DNA of 64,000 nucleotides from an uncultured Pelagibacteraceae bacterium (lineage in GTDB: Bacteria; Pseudomonadota; Alphaproteobacteria; Pelagibacterales; Pelagibacteraceae). The DNA lies in NCBI GenBank assembly GCA_902595815.1, contig CACJRL010000001.1, forward strand, positions 124,001-188,000, in the 5' to 3' direction. Shown piece by piece: positions 7,071 to 16,772 of this stretch (position 1 is its first letter; the number at the start of each line of letters is the position of its first letter). Position numbers and translations under genes: made by a program. The notes below the pieces were generated by a model, which was not told the DNA's origin, did no database searches, and worked only from the letters and a program-made list of their open reading frames with translations.

Positions 7071-8993
7071 TTAGGCGCTTTTTTCTTTATTCTCGTCTTT
7101 TACTTCTTCAAAATCTGCATCAACAACGTTATCGTCTTTCGTATCTTCTTTCTTTGCGTCTTTTGGAGCATCTTCAGGTTTTGCACCTTGTTGTGATTTA
7201 TAGATTGCTTCACCTAATTTCATAGATGCCTGAACTAAATCTTGTGTTTTTTTCTTAATTTCTTCAACATCAGTTCCTTTAAGTGCATTTCTCAGATTTG
7301 CTGATGCGTCTTCTATAGCTTTTTTATCAGCATCAGAAACTTTGCTACCGTGTTCTTTTAAATTTTTTTCAGTTGAGTGTATTAACGTATCCGCTTGGTT
7401 TCTCGCATCTACAGCTTCTCTTTTCTTTTTATCTTCCTCTTTATTAGACTCTGCATCTTTTACCATTTGATTAATTTCTTCATCGCTTAATCCTCCGGAT
7501 GCTTGAATTTGAATTTTTTGTTCTTTACCTGTTCCTTTGTCTTTAGCTGATACATTAACTATACCATTTGCATCAATATCAAATGTTACCTCAATTTGTG
7601 GAACACCCCTTGGCGCTGGAGCTATGCCAACTAATTCAAAATTTCCTAAAACTTTGTTATCTGATGCCATTTCTCTTTCACCCTGAAGAACTCTGATTGA
7701 TACAGCAGGTTGATTGTCTTCAGCGGTTGAAAATACTTGGCTCTTTTTTGTTGGAATTGTTGTATTTTTATCAATTAATTTAGTAGATACACCACCTAAT
7801 GTTTCTATTCCCAAAGATAAAGGAGTTACATCCAATAGCAACACATCTTTTACATCACCTTGTAAAACTCCTGCTTGAATCGCTGCACCCATAGCAACAA
7901 CTTCATCAGGATTTACTGATTTGTTAGGATCTTTACCAAAGAAATTTTTTACTTCTTCTATAACTTTTGGCATTCTAGTCATACCACCAACTAGAACTAT
8001 TTCATCTACTTCGCTTGCAGATAGGCCCGCGTCTTTCAGAGCAGTTTTGCATGGTGGAATTGTTCTTGAAATCAGATCTTCAACTAATGCCTCTAATTTA
8101 GCTCTAGTCATTTTCAAGTTAATATGTTTTGGTCCAGTTTTATCAGCAGTTATAAATGGAAGATTTATTTCAGTTTGTGTTGCAGATGATAATTCTATTT
8201 TTGCTTTTTCTGCAGCTTCTTTTAATCTTTGTAAAGCTAATTTATCCGATTTTAAATCAATACCATTTTCTTTTTTGAATTCTGAGAGTAAGTAATCAAC
8301 TATTGCATTATCAAAATCTTCTCCACCTAAGAATGTATCACCATTAGTTGACTTAACTTCAAATACACCGTCACCTAATTCAAGAATTGAAACATCGAAT
8401 GTTCCTCCACCTAAATCATATACTGCTATTTTTTTATTTGCTTTTTTGTCTAAACCATAAGCTAGAGATGCTGCTGTAGGCTCATTTATAATTCTTAAAA
8501 CTTCAAGGCCGGCTATTTTACCCGCATCTTTAGTAGCTTGCCTCTGAGCATCATTAAAATATGCTGGAACAGTAATTACCGCTTGTTTTACCTCAGAACC
8601 TAAATATTTTTCCGCTGTTTCTTTCATTTTTTGAAGCGTGAAAGCTGAAATTTGTGATGGTGAATATTTTTGTCCTTTTGCCTCAATCCATGCGTCGCCT
8701 TTATCAGAATTAACTATTTTAAAAGGTGCAGTCTCTACATCTTTTTTAACTGTCGGATCATCAAAATTTCTTCCAATTAACCTTTTAACTGCAAATATTG
8801 TATTTTCAGGATTTGTAACAGCTTGTCTTTTAGCTGGTTGACCAATTAATTTTTCACCTTCATCTGTAAATGCAACAACTGATGGTGTCGTTCTTGCTCC
8901 TTCAGCATTTTCTAATACTTTTGCTTGTGTTCCCTCCATAACGGCTACACAAGAATTTGTTGTTCCTAAATCTATTCCTATAACTTTACTCAT
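7071..8993 (-). CDS. dnaK: chaperone DnaK (Hsp70)
   Basis: A 640-residue Hsp70. The ATPase domain opens with [17 protein letters not shown] and contains [20 protein letters not shown], the [13 protein letters not shown] signature and [13 protein letters not shown]. The substrate-binding domain begins near the [19 protein letters not shown] linker, and the acidic tail ends in a disordered Glu/Lys/Asp-rich stretch as in other bacterial DnaK. It sits 61 bases downstream of grpE and 28 bases upstream of dnaJ. The upstream gap contains a single TTAGCACTT half-site but no CIRCE inverted repeat. Confidence 0.99.
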   Translation of the reverse strand: MSKVIGIDLGTTNSCVAVMEGTQAKVLENAEGARTTPSVVAFTDEGEKLIGQPAKRQAVTNPENTIFAVKRLIGRNFDDPTVKKDVETAPFKIVNSDKGDAWIEAKGQKYSPSQISAFTLQKMKETAEKYLGSEVKQAVITVPAYFNDAQRQATKDAGKIAGLEVLRIINEPTAASLAYGLDKKANKKIAVYDLGGGTFDVSILELGDGVFEVKSTNGDTFLGGEDFDNAIVDYLLSEFKKENGIDLKSDKLALQRLKEAAEKAKIELSSATQTEINLPFITADKTGPKHINLKMTRAKLEALVEDLISRTIPPCKTALKDAGLSASEVDEIVLVGGMTRMPKVIEEVKNFFGKDPNKSVNPDEVVAMGAAIQAGVLQGDVKDVLLLDVTPLSLGIETLGGVSTKLIDKNTTIPTKKSQVFSTAEDNQPAVSIRVLQGEREMASDNKVLGNFELVGIAPAPRGVPQIEVTFDIDANGIVNVSAKDKGTGKEQKIQIQASGGLSDEEINQMVKDAESNKEEDKKKREAVDARNQADTLIHSTEKNLKEHGSKVSDADKKAIEDASANLRNALKGTDVEEIKKKTQDLVQASMKLGEAIYKSQQGAKPEDAPKDAKKEDTKDDNVVDADFEEVKDENKEKSA

Positions 8994-9054
8994 AATTTAC
9001 CTTATTTGATCCTCATATAAGTGCTAATTTTACAACTACAACCATAATAAATAA

Positions 9055-9690
9055 TTAATTTTTAGCCTCTTTTTCCTCAATTTCCTTGTCTTTTTGGTTA
9101 TTTTGTTTCTCTTCAACTTTTTTTTTAGATACAGCTACTAACGAAGGTCTTAACAACCTATCCTTCATCATAAAACCTTTTTGAATTTCTTGAACTATTG
9201 TCCCTTGATCTTTTGTATCATCTTCAACTTCCATCATAGCCTGATGCAAATTTGGATCCAGTTTTTCGTTAATTGCTTTAATTGGCTCAATATTATTTTT
9301 TTTGAAAATAGAAATCATATCTTTATTAATAATATTAATATGTTCTATCAATTTATTTAGTGTGTGTTTATCTTTTATAGTTTCATCACTTTCCAGTGTT
9401 TGTTTTGATCTCTCCAAATTATCTAGAAGATTAAGAGTTTCCCTTGCAAATGAAAATCCACCATATTCAAAAGCTTCATCTTTCTCTTTTTCGAATCGTC
9501 TTCTCTGATTTTCCATTTCAGCAAATGTTCTAGCAACTTTATCTTTAAGATTTGCAATTTCATCTTCGGGTGAAAGTTGTTCCTCTTCTTTTTTTTCGGT
9601 TTCCTCTGAGGCCTGTTTATCAGTGCTAAGCCCTGAGTTTTCGTCTTTTAAATTTTGATTTTCTTTATTTTGTGATTCTTCTTTTTCCAT
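9055..9690 (-). CDS. grpE: nucleotide exchange factor GrpE
   Basis: A 211-residue protein: an acidic, Glu/Lys/Gln-rich N-terminal tail, a long coiled coil (DEIANLKDKVARTFAEMENQ and following), then the beta-domain with NEKLDPNLHQAMMEVED, IVQEIQKGFMMKDRLLRPS and AVSKK. It stimulates ADP release from DnaK. It is the first gene of the minus-strand chaperone run and is divergent from rdgB with 36 bases between the starts, so any promoter for both must fit in that gap or inside the opposite coding region. Confidence 0.95.
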   Translation of the reverse strand: MEKEESQNKENQNLKDENSGLSTDKQASEETEKKEEEQLSPEDEIANLKDKVARTFAEMENQRRRFEKEKDEAFEYGGFSFARETLNLLDNLERSKQTLESDETIKDKHTLNKLIEHINIINKDMISIFKKNNIEPIKAINEKLDPNLHQAMMEVEDDTKDQGTIVQEIQKGFMMKDRLLRPSLVAVSKKKVEEKQNNQKDKEIEEKEAKN

Positions 9691-9726
9691 TAAAGTCTAT
9701 ATGGTAAGAAATTCATGAAATTCTAG

Positions 9727-10329
9727 ATGTTAAAAAAAAAAATTAAAGAAATCGTAGTAGGGTCAAATAATGAAGGAAAAATAAAAGAAATTAAAGATTT
9801 ACTGCCTAAATACTACACTATTACTTCTCCAAAAGACTATGGTCTAAAAAGCCCTAAAGAAAATGGACATACTTTTCTAAAAAATTCTTTAATTAAAGCA
9901 AAGCATTTTTCAAAAAAAACAAAAAAAATTTGTATCGCGGATGACTCTGGGCTTGAAATTGACTTACTAAATAATCAACCAGGTATTTACTCAGCAAGAT
10001 GGGGTGGCAAAAGAGGAGATTTCAATGTAGCAATATCCAAAGTATATCAAAAGTTATCGAAGGTAGACAAAAACTGGAAGTCAAAAAAGATTAAAGCGAG
10101 ATTTATTTGTGCGTTAACTATTTATGGATTAAAAAAAAAACCGATCCAATCTTTAGGCATTATTAATGGTAGTATTTCCAAAAAAAAAATTGGAAATAAA
10201 GGTTTTGGCTATGATCCAATTTTCATTCCTGAAAATAAAAGGTTAACATTTGGTCAAATGAGTCAAAAATTAAAATTTAAAAATGATCATCGAGCAAAAG
10301 CTTTTAAAAAAATTAAAAAATTTCTTTAA
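9727..10329 (+). CDS. rdgB: RdgB/HAM1 family non-canonical purine NTP pyrophosphatase
   Basis: A 200-residue house-cleaning enzyme that hydrolyses dITP/XTP to monophosphates. The N-terminal motif is EIVVGSNNEGKIKEIKDLL, the catalytic region is CIADDSGLEIDLLNNQPGIY followed by SARWGG, and the C-terminal GFGYDPIFIPE and LTFGQMS are family signatures. It ends in a tail-to-tail overlap of 17 bases with the lpoA-like gene. In many Alphaproteobacteria rdgB lies near heat-shock genes (hrcA-grpE), consistent with its place here, although no hrcA or rph is seen alongside. Confidence 0.95.
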   Translation: MLKKKIKEIVVGSNNEGKIKEIKDLLPKYYTITSPKDYGLKSPKENGHTFLKNSLIKAKHFSKKTKKICIADDSGLEIDLLNNQPGIYSARWGGKRGDFNVAISKVYQKLSKVDKNWKSKKIKARFICALTIYGLKKKPIQSLGIINGSISKKKIGNKGFGYDPIFIPENKRLTFGQMSQKLKFKNDHRAKAFKKIKKFL

Positions 10330-11464
10330 AATTTTCCTCTTGTATCTCATAAAAGTTTAATTGATGGGTGATTGTTTTTTTATTTATTTCAAAGATACCT
10401 ATTTTTCCTTTAAATTTATTTTTCTTAATAAATAAATTTTCATTAGTCTTAAAATCATTACTTATTAACAAGTAATATACAAACCCTATAAGATCATAAC
10501 TTAAAAATGAAATTTGATTTGGTGTATTTTTGAAGTTTTGAATATATTCTTTTTGAAATATTTCAAAATTATTTTTATTTATTGATGGAAAATATATTGG
10601 ATGTAATGAAGTTTCTTTTAAAAGGCTTTCATCAAACCATTGGTTTAATGTAATGTATTTTATTCTTTTTGAAGATACATCTGTATATAATAAAGATGTA
10701 GCAACACTTTTTAAACTTTCACTAAAATCAGCAATTATTACAGAGTCAAAGTTAATAAAACCTAAAGTATCCTTTTTTTTTAATTCATTTATTTTTTTCT
10801 TTTTATTAAAAGTATTTGAATTCTCAATTCTTTTAATTTCGTCTTCTAAATTTTGTTTTCTCTGTTGATACCTTGTTAAATCTTCTATTTGCTTTGTTAG
10901 CAATGTCGGGTCTTTGCTATAAATAAACTTTTCTTTTAACATTAAATTAGATTTCTCAATAGCTTCTTCAATTTCTCTTTTATATTCTGTTTCTGGGACT
11001 AAAAAAATTGTATTTGTTAAATTATTTTCATTCAAATATTTTTTAATAGTGTTTATTTGTGATATTGCATTTACTCCTGCAGAAATTACATTTTTTGGAT
11101 TACTCCTAATTTTATTTGTAAAAGATAAGAATGTAACTTCGCTTAACTCATCTAAATATTGATTGCTTTCACTGAAGACTGGTCCAATAATTATTTTTAT
11201 ACCCTTGTTGTAAAGTTCTTTGGAAGCTTTTAGCGTATCTATAGGATTTGCTTTAGAATCTTTAGGTACAATCATAATTCTTTCATCATCAATCTTATTT
11301 AAAGCCATTCTTGTTGATTTAAGAATTGACTTACCAATAAATGAATATTCTCCTGATAAAGGAACAATTAAACCTATTTTAATTTTCTCTTCTGATATCG
11401 CTTTAAAACTACTAAAAACGATTATAAGAAAAACTTTTAAAAATATGATATAAATTTTTTTCAT
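10313..11464 (-). CDS. LpoA-like periplasmic-binding-fold protein (penicillin-binding-protein activator family)
   Basis: A 383-residue protein with an N-terminal membrane/signal segment (IYIIFLKVFLIIVFSSFKAI). A type-I periplasmic-binding fold follows: IKIGLIVPLSGEYSFIGKSI at the start, KIIIGPVFSESN in the middle and ISFLSYDLIGFVYYLL near the end. It resembles both branched-chain amino-acid binding proteins and the C-terminal domain of LpoA. Context favours the latter, because it is divergent from rsmI with nine bases between starts, the same rsmI/lpoA pairing as in E. coli (yraL/yraM), and a dolP-like lipoprotein gene follows rsmI. A role in activating peptidoglycan synthesis is inferred. 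No clear lipobox is visible. Confidence 0.65.
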   Translation of the reverse strand: MKKIYIIFLKVFLIIVFSSFKAISEEKIKIGLIVPLSGEYSFIGKSILKSTRMALNKIDDERIMIVPKDSKANPIDTLKASKELYNKGIKIIIGPVFSESNQYLDELSEVTFLSFTNKIRSNPKNVISAGVNAISQINTIKKYLNENNLTNTIFLVPETEYKREIEEAIEKSNLMLKEKFIYSKDPTLLTKQIEDLTRYQQRKQNLEDEIKRIENSNTFNKKKKINELKKKDTLGFINFDSVIIADFSESLKSVATSLLYTDVSSKRIKYITLNQWFDESLLKETSLHPIYFPSINKNNFEIFQKEYIQNFKNTPNQISFLSYDLIGFVYYLLISNDFKTNENLFIKKNKFKGKIGIFEINKKTITHQLNFYEIQEENFKEIF

Positions 11465-11473
11465 TATCTTTAA

Positions 11474-12331
11474 ATGTATAATTTTGAAATAAATGATAAT
11501 TTAAAACCTGGGCTATATTGTGTTGCAACACCGATTGGAAATTTAGGTGACATTACATTTAGAGCCATATATGTTTTAAATAAATCAGACCTTATTTTGT
11601 CAGAAGATACAAGGGTTTCAAGTAAACTATTATCAAAATTCAATATTAAAACAAAATTACTTTCCAATCATAAATTCAATGAAAAAAAAAATATAAAATA
11701 TATTTTAAATTTATTAAAACAGAAAAAAATAATTTCTGTTATTTCAGATGCAGGCACACCTACTATCTCAGACCCTGGTGGAATTTTGATAAATGAATGT
11801 ATTAAGAATAAAATTCAAGTATTTCCAGTACCAGGAGCATCCGCTGCAATAACCTCATTTTCCGTAAGTGGTTTTTCAAATAATTTCTTTTTTTGTGGTT
11901 TTTTACCGGAAAAAAAATTGCAAATAGAACAGCTTTTCCAAAGAATTTCTAAATTAAATTGTCCGATAATTTTTTTTATTTCTCCAAAAAAAATTAAAAA
12001 AATTACAAGTGAAATTCAAAGATATTTTAATGAAAGAAACATTTTAATAACAAGAGAAATGACTAAGCTGCACGAAGAATATATAAGAGATAAAGTCAAA
12101 AACCTTGATAATATTGATATATCACAAAAAGGAGAAATGACAGTAGTTATATCTGAAAATATAAATTTAGAAAATAGGTTACAAGTAATTGAAGAATCAG
12201 TTAAAAAAAAAATACTTAAGCTTTTAAAAAAAATGTCAGTAAAAGATATAACTTTAAAAATTAACAAAGAAAATAATATATCAAAAAAAATTGTATATGA
12301 TTTTTGTTTGAGTAAAAAAAATGAATTGTAA
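11474..12331 (+). CDS. rsmI: 16S rRNA 2'-O-ribose C1402 methyltransferase RsmI
   Basis: A 285-residue SAM-dependent tetrapyrrole-methylase-fold enzyme. Signatures are GLYCVATPIGNLGDITFRA, LILSEDTRVSSKLL, VISDAGTPTISDPGGILI and VFPVPGASAAITSFSVSGF, then the FCGFLPEKK segment and ITREMTKLHEEY. It modifies C1402 in the ribosomal decoding centre. It is divergent from the lpoA-like gene, and its end overlaps the next lipoprotein gene by 11 bases, implying coupled translation. The endonuclease-like YraN gene usually found in this neighbourhood is missing. Confidence 0.96.
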   Translation: MYNFEINDNLKPGLYCVATPIGNLGDITFRAIYVLNKSDLILSEDTRVSSKLLSKFNIKTKLLSNHKFNEKKNIKYILNLLKQKKIISVISDAGTPTISDPGGILINECIKNKIQVFPVPGASAAITSFSVSGFSNNFFFCGFLPEKKLQIEQLFQRISKLNCPIIFFISPKKIKKITSEIQRYFNERNILITREMTKLHEEYIRDKVKNLDNIDISQKGEMTVVISENINLENRLQVIEESVKKKILKLLKKMSVKDITLKINKENNISKKIVYDFCLSKKNEL

Positions 12332-12914
12332 AAGTATTTTATTATTAATAATGATTGTTACGATTTCAGGATGTGTTGGATATTCTTCAACTGGTGTTCT
12401 TGGAACTGGAGTTTCAGTAGCTATGGATCCAAGAACAATTGGCACTCAAATTGATGATTCTTTAATGCAAAAAAACTTAAGAGCAAAATTAATATTAATG
12501 GATAAAAGTTATTTACTAAATGTGAAATCTAAAGTTTTAGATGGTCGAATATTTATAACAGGAAAAGTAAATACAGTTGAGGAAAAATTAAAAATCACGA
12601 AACTAGGTTGGGAAATAAAAGGTGCAAGATCAGTAAAAAATGACATTAAAATTAAAGAAAAGTTTAACTTTAAACAAACTGCTAAAGATGTGCTTATAAC
12701 TTCTCAATTAAGAACTGCAATGATAGCGAATAAAAAAATAAAGTCTGCAAATTATGATATAGATACTTATAAGAAAATAATTTATGTTTATGGAATTTCA
12801 CAAAATGAAGAAGAAAGAGCTGAAGTTATAAACGAGGCTAAGGAAGTTCTTGATATGGAAGATGTAGTTACAAGTATTTTTTTAGTTGAGGACTTGAGAG
12901 TGATAAAAAACTAA
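12321..12914 (+). CDS. BON-domain lipoprotein (DolP/YraP-like)
   Basis: A 197-residue protein. The N-terminus is a lipoprotein signal with lipobox ISGC (lipidated Cys18). Two BON repeats follow: about residues 50-110 (LRAKLILM, VLDGRIFITGKVNTVEEKLK) and 120-190 (ITSQLRTAMI, KKIIYVYGISQNEEERAEVI). DolP proteins sit in the outer membrane at division sites and help envelope integrity. Its place directly after rsmI and across from an lpoA-like gene mirrors the E. coli rsmI-lpoA-yraN-diaA-dolP neighbourhood. It shares a four-base stop overlap with the convergent malic enzyme gene. Confidence 0.82.
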   Translation: MNCKSILLLIMIVTISGCVGYSSTGVLGTGVSVAMDPRTIGTQIDDSLMQKNLRAKLILMDKSYLLNVKSKVLDGRIFITGKVNTVEEKLKITKLGWEIKGARSVKNDIKIKEKFNFKQTAKDVLITSQLRTAMIANKKIKSANYDIDTYKKIIYVYGISQNEEERAEVINEAKEVLDMEDVVTSIFLVEDLRVIKN

Positions 12915-15199
12915 TTTGGTTTTTTGTAATTAATTACTCCTGCTGAATATGCTGCGACAGATGCTAAATTTAATATGTCAGATGTCGATGATCTTAATGG
13001 AGCAATTTCAATTGCCTGACCCAAACCGATTAAAAGTGGCCCGATTACTTTTGCACCACCTAAAGTTTTCATTATTTTATAAGTAATAGCAGCACTATGT
13101 TGTCCTGGCATAATTAATATATTTGCATTACCAACAATCTCAGAGAATGGATAAAGATCTTTATATTCATCACTTAAAGCTACATCAGGCTGCATGTCTC
13201 CATCAAACTTAAAGTCAACTTTTTTATTTTTTAAAATTTCTACAGCATCTCTTATATGTTTAGTTCTAGCTGTAATTGGTTGACCAAAGGTTGAGTGTGA
13301 AAGAAAAGCAACTTTTGGTTCAAAACCAAATAATTTTGCAACTCTAGATGCAGAAATAGCTATTTCTGAAAGTTGTTCAGATGTTGGATATTCATGTACA
13401 CTTGTATCTGCAATAAAAACCGTTTTGCCCTTATTTACAATCATGTTCAATCCAAACATAATCTCTCCCGGTCTAGCGTCTATGACCTTTTTTACTTTAT
13501 CAAGAGATTGTCCATACCTTCTAGAATTTCCAGTTACCATTGCATCAGCATCTCCACATGCAACCATGCAAGAACCCCATATAACTCTGTCATTTCTAAC
13601 CATTTTATCACAATCTCTTTCAAGCAAACCCTCTGTTCTTTGAAGTTTTTTAAATAAGTAATTCACATATTTTTTTCGCTTGTCGCTCAAAGTAGAATTC
13701 ACAATTTGAATATCAAAGTTTTCTCCGTAACCAATCTCTCTCAGTTTTTCTTTAACCACTTTTTCTTTAGCAACCAGAATAGGTGTGCCTAGGCCACTAT
13801 TTTTAAATGCTATAGCTGCTTTTAAAGTATTTTCATCTTCACCATCAGCAAATACAACTTTTTTGTTCGTTTTTTTAATTTGGTTATTTATTCCCTGCAT
13901 AATTGTTACAGATGGATCAAGCCTTTGTTTTAGCTGTTCAGAATATTGATCAAAATTTTCTATTTTTTTTCTAGCAACTCCAGATTTAATGGCTGCTTTT
14001 GCTACTGCTACTGGTATAACGCTTATTAACCGTGGGTCAAAAGTAGATGGAATGATATATTCTTTTCCATAATTAGGTCTTTCACCACCCATTGCAGCTG
14101 CGACCTCATCAGGCACAAATTCTCTTGCAAGTGAGGCGATAGCATTAGCTGCCGCAACTTTCATTTCTTCATTAATAGTTTTTGCTCTAACATCTAATGC
14201 TCCTCTAAATATGTAAGGAAACCCAATTAAATTATTTACTTGATTTGGATAATCGGATCTACCCGTTGCTATAATTGCATCATTTCTTACTTCTTCTATA
14301 TCTTCTGGTTTAATTTCAGGATCTGGATTTGCGCAAGCAAATATAATTGGATTTTTCGCCATTTTTTTTACCATACTCTTTTTAACAACACCTGCTGCCG
14401 ATAAGCCTAAAAATACATCTGCATTTTTCATCGCATCGTCTAAACTTTTATCCTTTGTTTCTACTGCAAATTCTTTTTTCCAAGAATTAATATCTTTTCT
14501 ATTTTTATTTATTACGCCCTTTGTATCCAACATCTTAATATTATTTTTTGGAATACCAGAGCTTCTAAATAATTTTGCGCATGCCATAGCTGCAGCACCT
14601 GCACCATTAATCACTATTTTAATTTTTTTTAATTTTTTTTTTGCAATATCAACTGCGTTAATTAGTGCGGCTGTTGTAATGATTGCAGTTCCATGTTGAT
14701 CATCATGAAACACAGGAATATCTAGAATTTTTTTTAATTCTTCTTCAATTATAAAACAGTTTGGAGCTGCAATGTCTTCAAGATTTATACCACCAAAACT
14801 TTTTGCGATATGCTTTATTGAATTAATTATTTCTTTTGTATCTTCTGTGTCTATTTCTAAATCTATAGAGTCTATATCTGCAAATCTTTTAAATAGAACA
14901 GCTTTTCCTTCCATCACTGGTTTTGATGCTATCGCACCCAAATTTCCTAGTCCTAATATTGCTGATCCATTACTAATTACTGCAACTAGGTTTCCTTTTG
15001 TAGTGTATTCATATGCTAATTCAGGATTGTCTGCTATTGCTTTCACGGGAGCAGCTACACCAGGAGAATAAGCCAGAGCCAAGTCTCTTTTTGTAGTTAC
15101 GGGTTTAGATGAAATGATCTCTATTTTGCCTGATTTATCATTAGTATGAAAATCTAAAGCTTCTTTATCAGAATAATGTTCAATTTTGTTTTTTTTCAT
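12911..15199 (-). CDS. maeB: NADP-dependent malic enzyme fused to phosphotransacetylase domain
   Basis: A 762-residue two-domain protein. Residues 1 to about 430 are malic enzyme: LALAYSPGVAAPVKAIADNP, VFHDDQHGTAIITTAALINA and the Rossmann loop IVINGAGAAAMACAKLF. Residues from about 440 are a phosphate acetyl/butyryltransferase-like domain ending in MPGQHSAAITYKIMKTLGG and GPLLIGLGQAIEIAPLRSS. The enzyme converts malate to pyruvate with NADP; in MaeB proteins the PTA domain is mostly allosteric, sensing acetyl-CoA. Full length for the family. It is divergent from murJ with 43 bases between starts. Confidence 0.96.
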   Translation of the reverse strand: MKKNKIEHYSDKEALDFHTNDKSGKIEIISSKPVTTKRDLALAYSPGVAAPVKAIADNPELAYEYTTKGNLVAVISNGSAILGLGNLGAIASKPVMEGKAVLFKRFADIDSIDLEIDTEDTKEIINSIKHIAKSFGGINLEDIAAPNCFIIEEELKKILDIPVFHDDQHGTAIITTAALINAVDIAKKKLKKIKIVINGAGAAAMACAKLFRSSGIPKNNIKMLDTKGVINKNRKDINSWKKEFAVETKDKSLDDAMKNADVFLGLSAAGVVKKSMVKKMAKNPIIFACANPDPEIKPEDIEEVRNDAIIATGRSDYPNQVNNLIGFPYIFRGALDVRAKTINEEMKVAAANAIASLAREFVPDEVAAAMGGERPNYGKEYIIPSTFDPRLISVIPVAVAKAAIKSGVARKKIENFDQYSEQLKQRLDPSVTIMQGINNQIKKTNKKVVFADGEDENTLKAAIAFKNSGLGTPILVAKEKVVKEKLREIGYGENFDIQIVNSTLSDKRKKYVNYLFKKLQRTEGLLERDCDKMVRNDRVIWGSCMVACGDADAMVTGNSRRYGQSLDKVKKVIDARPGEIMFGLNMIVNKGKTVFIADTSVHEYPTSEQLSEIAISASRVAKLFGFEPKVAFLSHSTFGQPITARTKHIRDAVEILKNKKVDFKFDGDMQPDVALSDEYKDLYPFSEIVGNANILIMPGQHSAAITYKIMKTLGGAKVIGPLLIGLGQAIEIAPLRSSTSDILNLASVAAYSAGVINYKKPN

Positions 15200-15242
15200 T
15201 ATTTGTTAGATATACAAAAGGATTAAGTTACTAATATGATTT

Positions 15243-16769
15243 ATGAATTTAATTAAGTCAACAGGCACGTTTAGTCTGTTTGTTATACTAAGCAGAATAT
15301 TAGGATACATTAGAGATTTTTTTATAGCTATTTATCTTGGTTCTGGACCAATTGCTGATGCATTTTTTGTGGCATTTAGAATACCAAACACCTTTAGAAG
15401 ATTGTTTGCAGAAGGTACTTTTAATGCAGCATTTGTTCCATCTTACACATCAGAACTTCTGTCTAGTAAAAAAAAAGCTCAAAAATTTGCAGACTCTGTA
15501 TTTAATTTATTGGTCCTAGCACTTTTAAGTCTAACAATACTTATCGAGATTTTTATGCCAACCTTTATAAAATTGATCGCTCCTGGTTTCTCAGATATAG
15601 ATGAAAAGTTCAAGTTAGCAGTTGATTTAACAAGAATTACTTTTCCATTCTTACTTTTTATAAGTTTAGCCTCTTTTTTTTCAGCAATTTTAAATTCTCA
15701 CAACAAATTTGCCGTCGCAGCCGCAGCCCCACTTTTTTTAAATATAATATTAATAATATGTTTCCTTTTTATAAAAAACGATACTGATCTAGTTTACTAT
15801 TTAAGTTATGCAATAACATTTGCGGGAATTATACAATTTATATTTTTAATTATTTTTACTAGAAAATATTTTTATCCAAGTTTTAAATTCAATTTTCAAA
15901 TTGATAATAAAATAAAATTTTTTTTTAGAAAACTCTTGCCCAGCATATTTTCGTCTGGCGTTACTCAGATTAATATATTAGTTGGTACAATAATTGCCTC
16001 TTTCCAAGCAAGTGCTGTTTCATATTTATATTATGCAGATAGGATATACCAGATAAACTTAGCTATAGCAGGGATTGCAATCGGTATAATTATTCTGCCC
16101 AACTTAAGTAGATATGTGAAGAGTAAAAACAAAGTAAAATTGGAAATTTTACAAAATAAGTCTTTGGAGTTGAGTTTATTTTTAAGTCTTCCAGCTACCC
16201 TTGCATTAATTATTGCTTCTGAAGAAATTGTTTCTGCACTTTTTGGTTATGGATCTTTTAATGAAGAAAGTGTTAAAAATTCAGCCCTTGCATTATTTTA
16301 TTTTGCATTAGGCCTACCTGCATTCTCAATGATAAAAATATTTTCAAGTTTTATATTTGCCAGAAATGATACAAAAACACCCTTTTACTTTTCATTGATT
16401 TCTGTAATTTTAAATATTGTTATTAGTGTATCTTTATTTAGTAAAATAGGTTTTATTATAATTCCTATAGCAACAACTATTTCTTCATGGTTGAATGGTT
16501 TCTTACTAATGGTATTTGCCCTAAATAAAAATTATTTTAATTTCAATAACTTGTTTTTTATACAACTTTTTAAAATATCAATTTCAAATTTAATTTGTTT
16601 GGGATTATTTAAAATATTAATAAATTATTTTGGAAATTATTTTATATTTTCAAATAGTTATAAATTTTTAGCAATTATATTATTAGTTCTTTTAACATTT
16701 GCTTTTTATTTGCTGATTTCAATACTCATTAAGGCCTTTAAAATATCTGATATTAAATTAAACTATTAA
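15243..16769 (+). CDS. murJ: lipid II flippase MurJ (MviN)
   Basis: A 508-residue polytopic membrane protein of the MOP superfamily with about 14 hydrophobic segments. The opening ILGYIRDFFIAIYLGSGPIADAFFVAFRIP and RRLFAEGTFNAAFVPSY are MurJ signatures. ASAVSYLYYADRIYQINLAIAG and ARNDTKTPFYFS follow later. It flips lipid II to the periplasmic face for peptidoglycan synthesis. trpS starts three bases after its stop, so the two are co-transcribed, as in other Alphaproteobacteria. Confidence 0.96.
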   Translation: MNLIKSTGTFSLFVILSRILGYIRDFFIAIYLGSGPIADAFFVAFRIPNTFRRLFAEGTFNAAFVPSYTSELLSSKKKAQKFADSVFNLLVLALLSLTILIEIFMPTFIKLIAPGFSDIDEKFKLAVDLTRITFPFLLFISLASFFSAILNSHNKFAVAAAAPLFLNIILIICFLFIKNDTDLVYYLSYAITFAGIIQFIFLIIFTRKYFYPSFKFNFQIDNKIKFFFRKLLPSIFSSGVTQINILVGTIIASFQASAVSYLYYADRIYQINLAIAGIAIGIIILPNLSRYVKSKNKVKLEILQNKSLELSLFLSLPATLALIIASEEIVSALFGYGSFNEESVKNSALALFYFALGLPAFSMIKIFSSFIFARNDTKTPFYFSLISVILNIVISVSLFSKIGFIIIPIATTISSWLNGFLLMVFALNKNYFNFNNLFFIQLFKISISNLICLGLFKILINYFGNYFIFSNSYKFLAIILLVLLTFAFYLLISILIKAFKISDIKLNY

Positions 16770-16772
16770 ATT

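Noticed and set aside
9019-9027. CIRCE/HrcA operator upstream of dnaK
   Set aside because: A TTAGCACTT half-site exists in the grpE-dnaK gap (minus strand), but the expected GAGTGCTAA nine bases later is absent.
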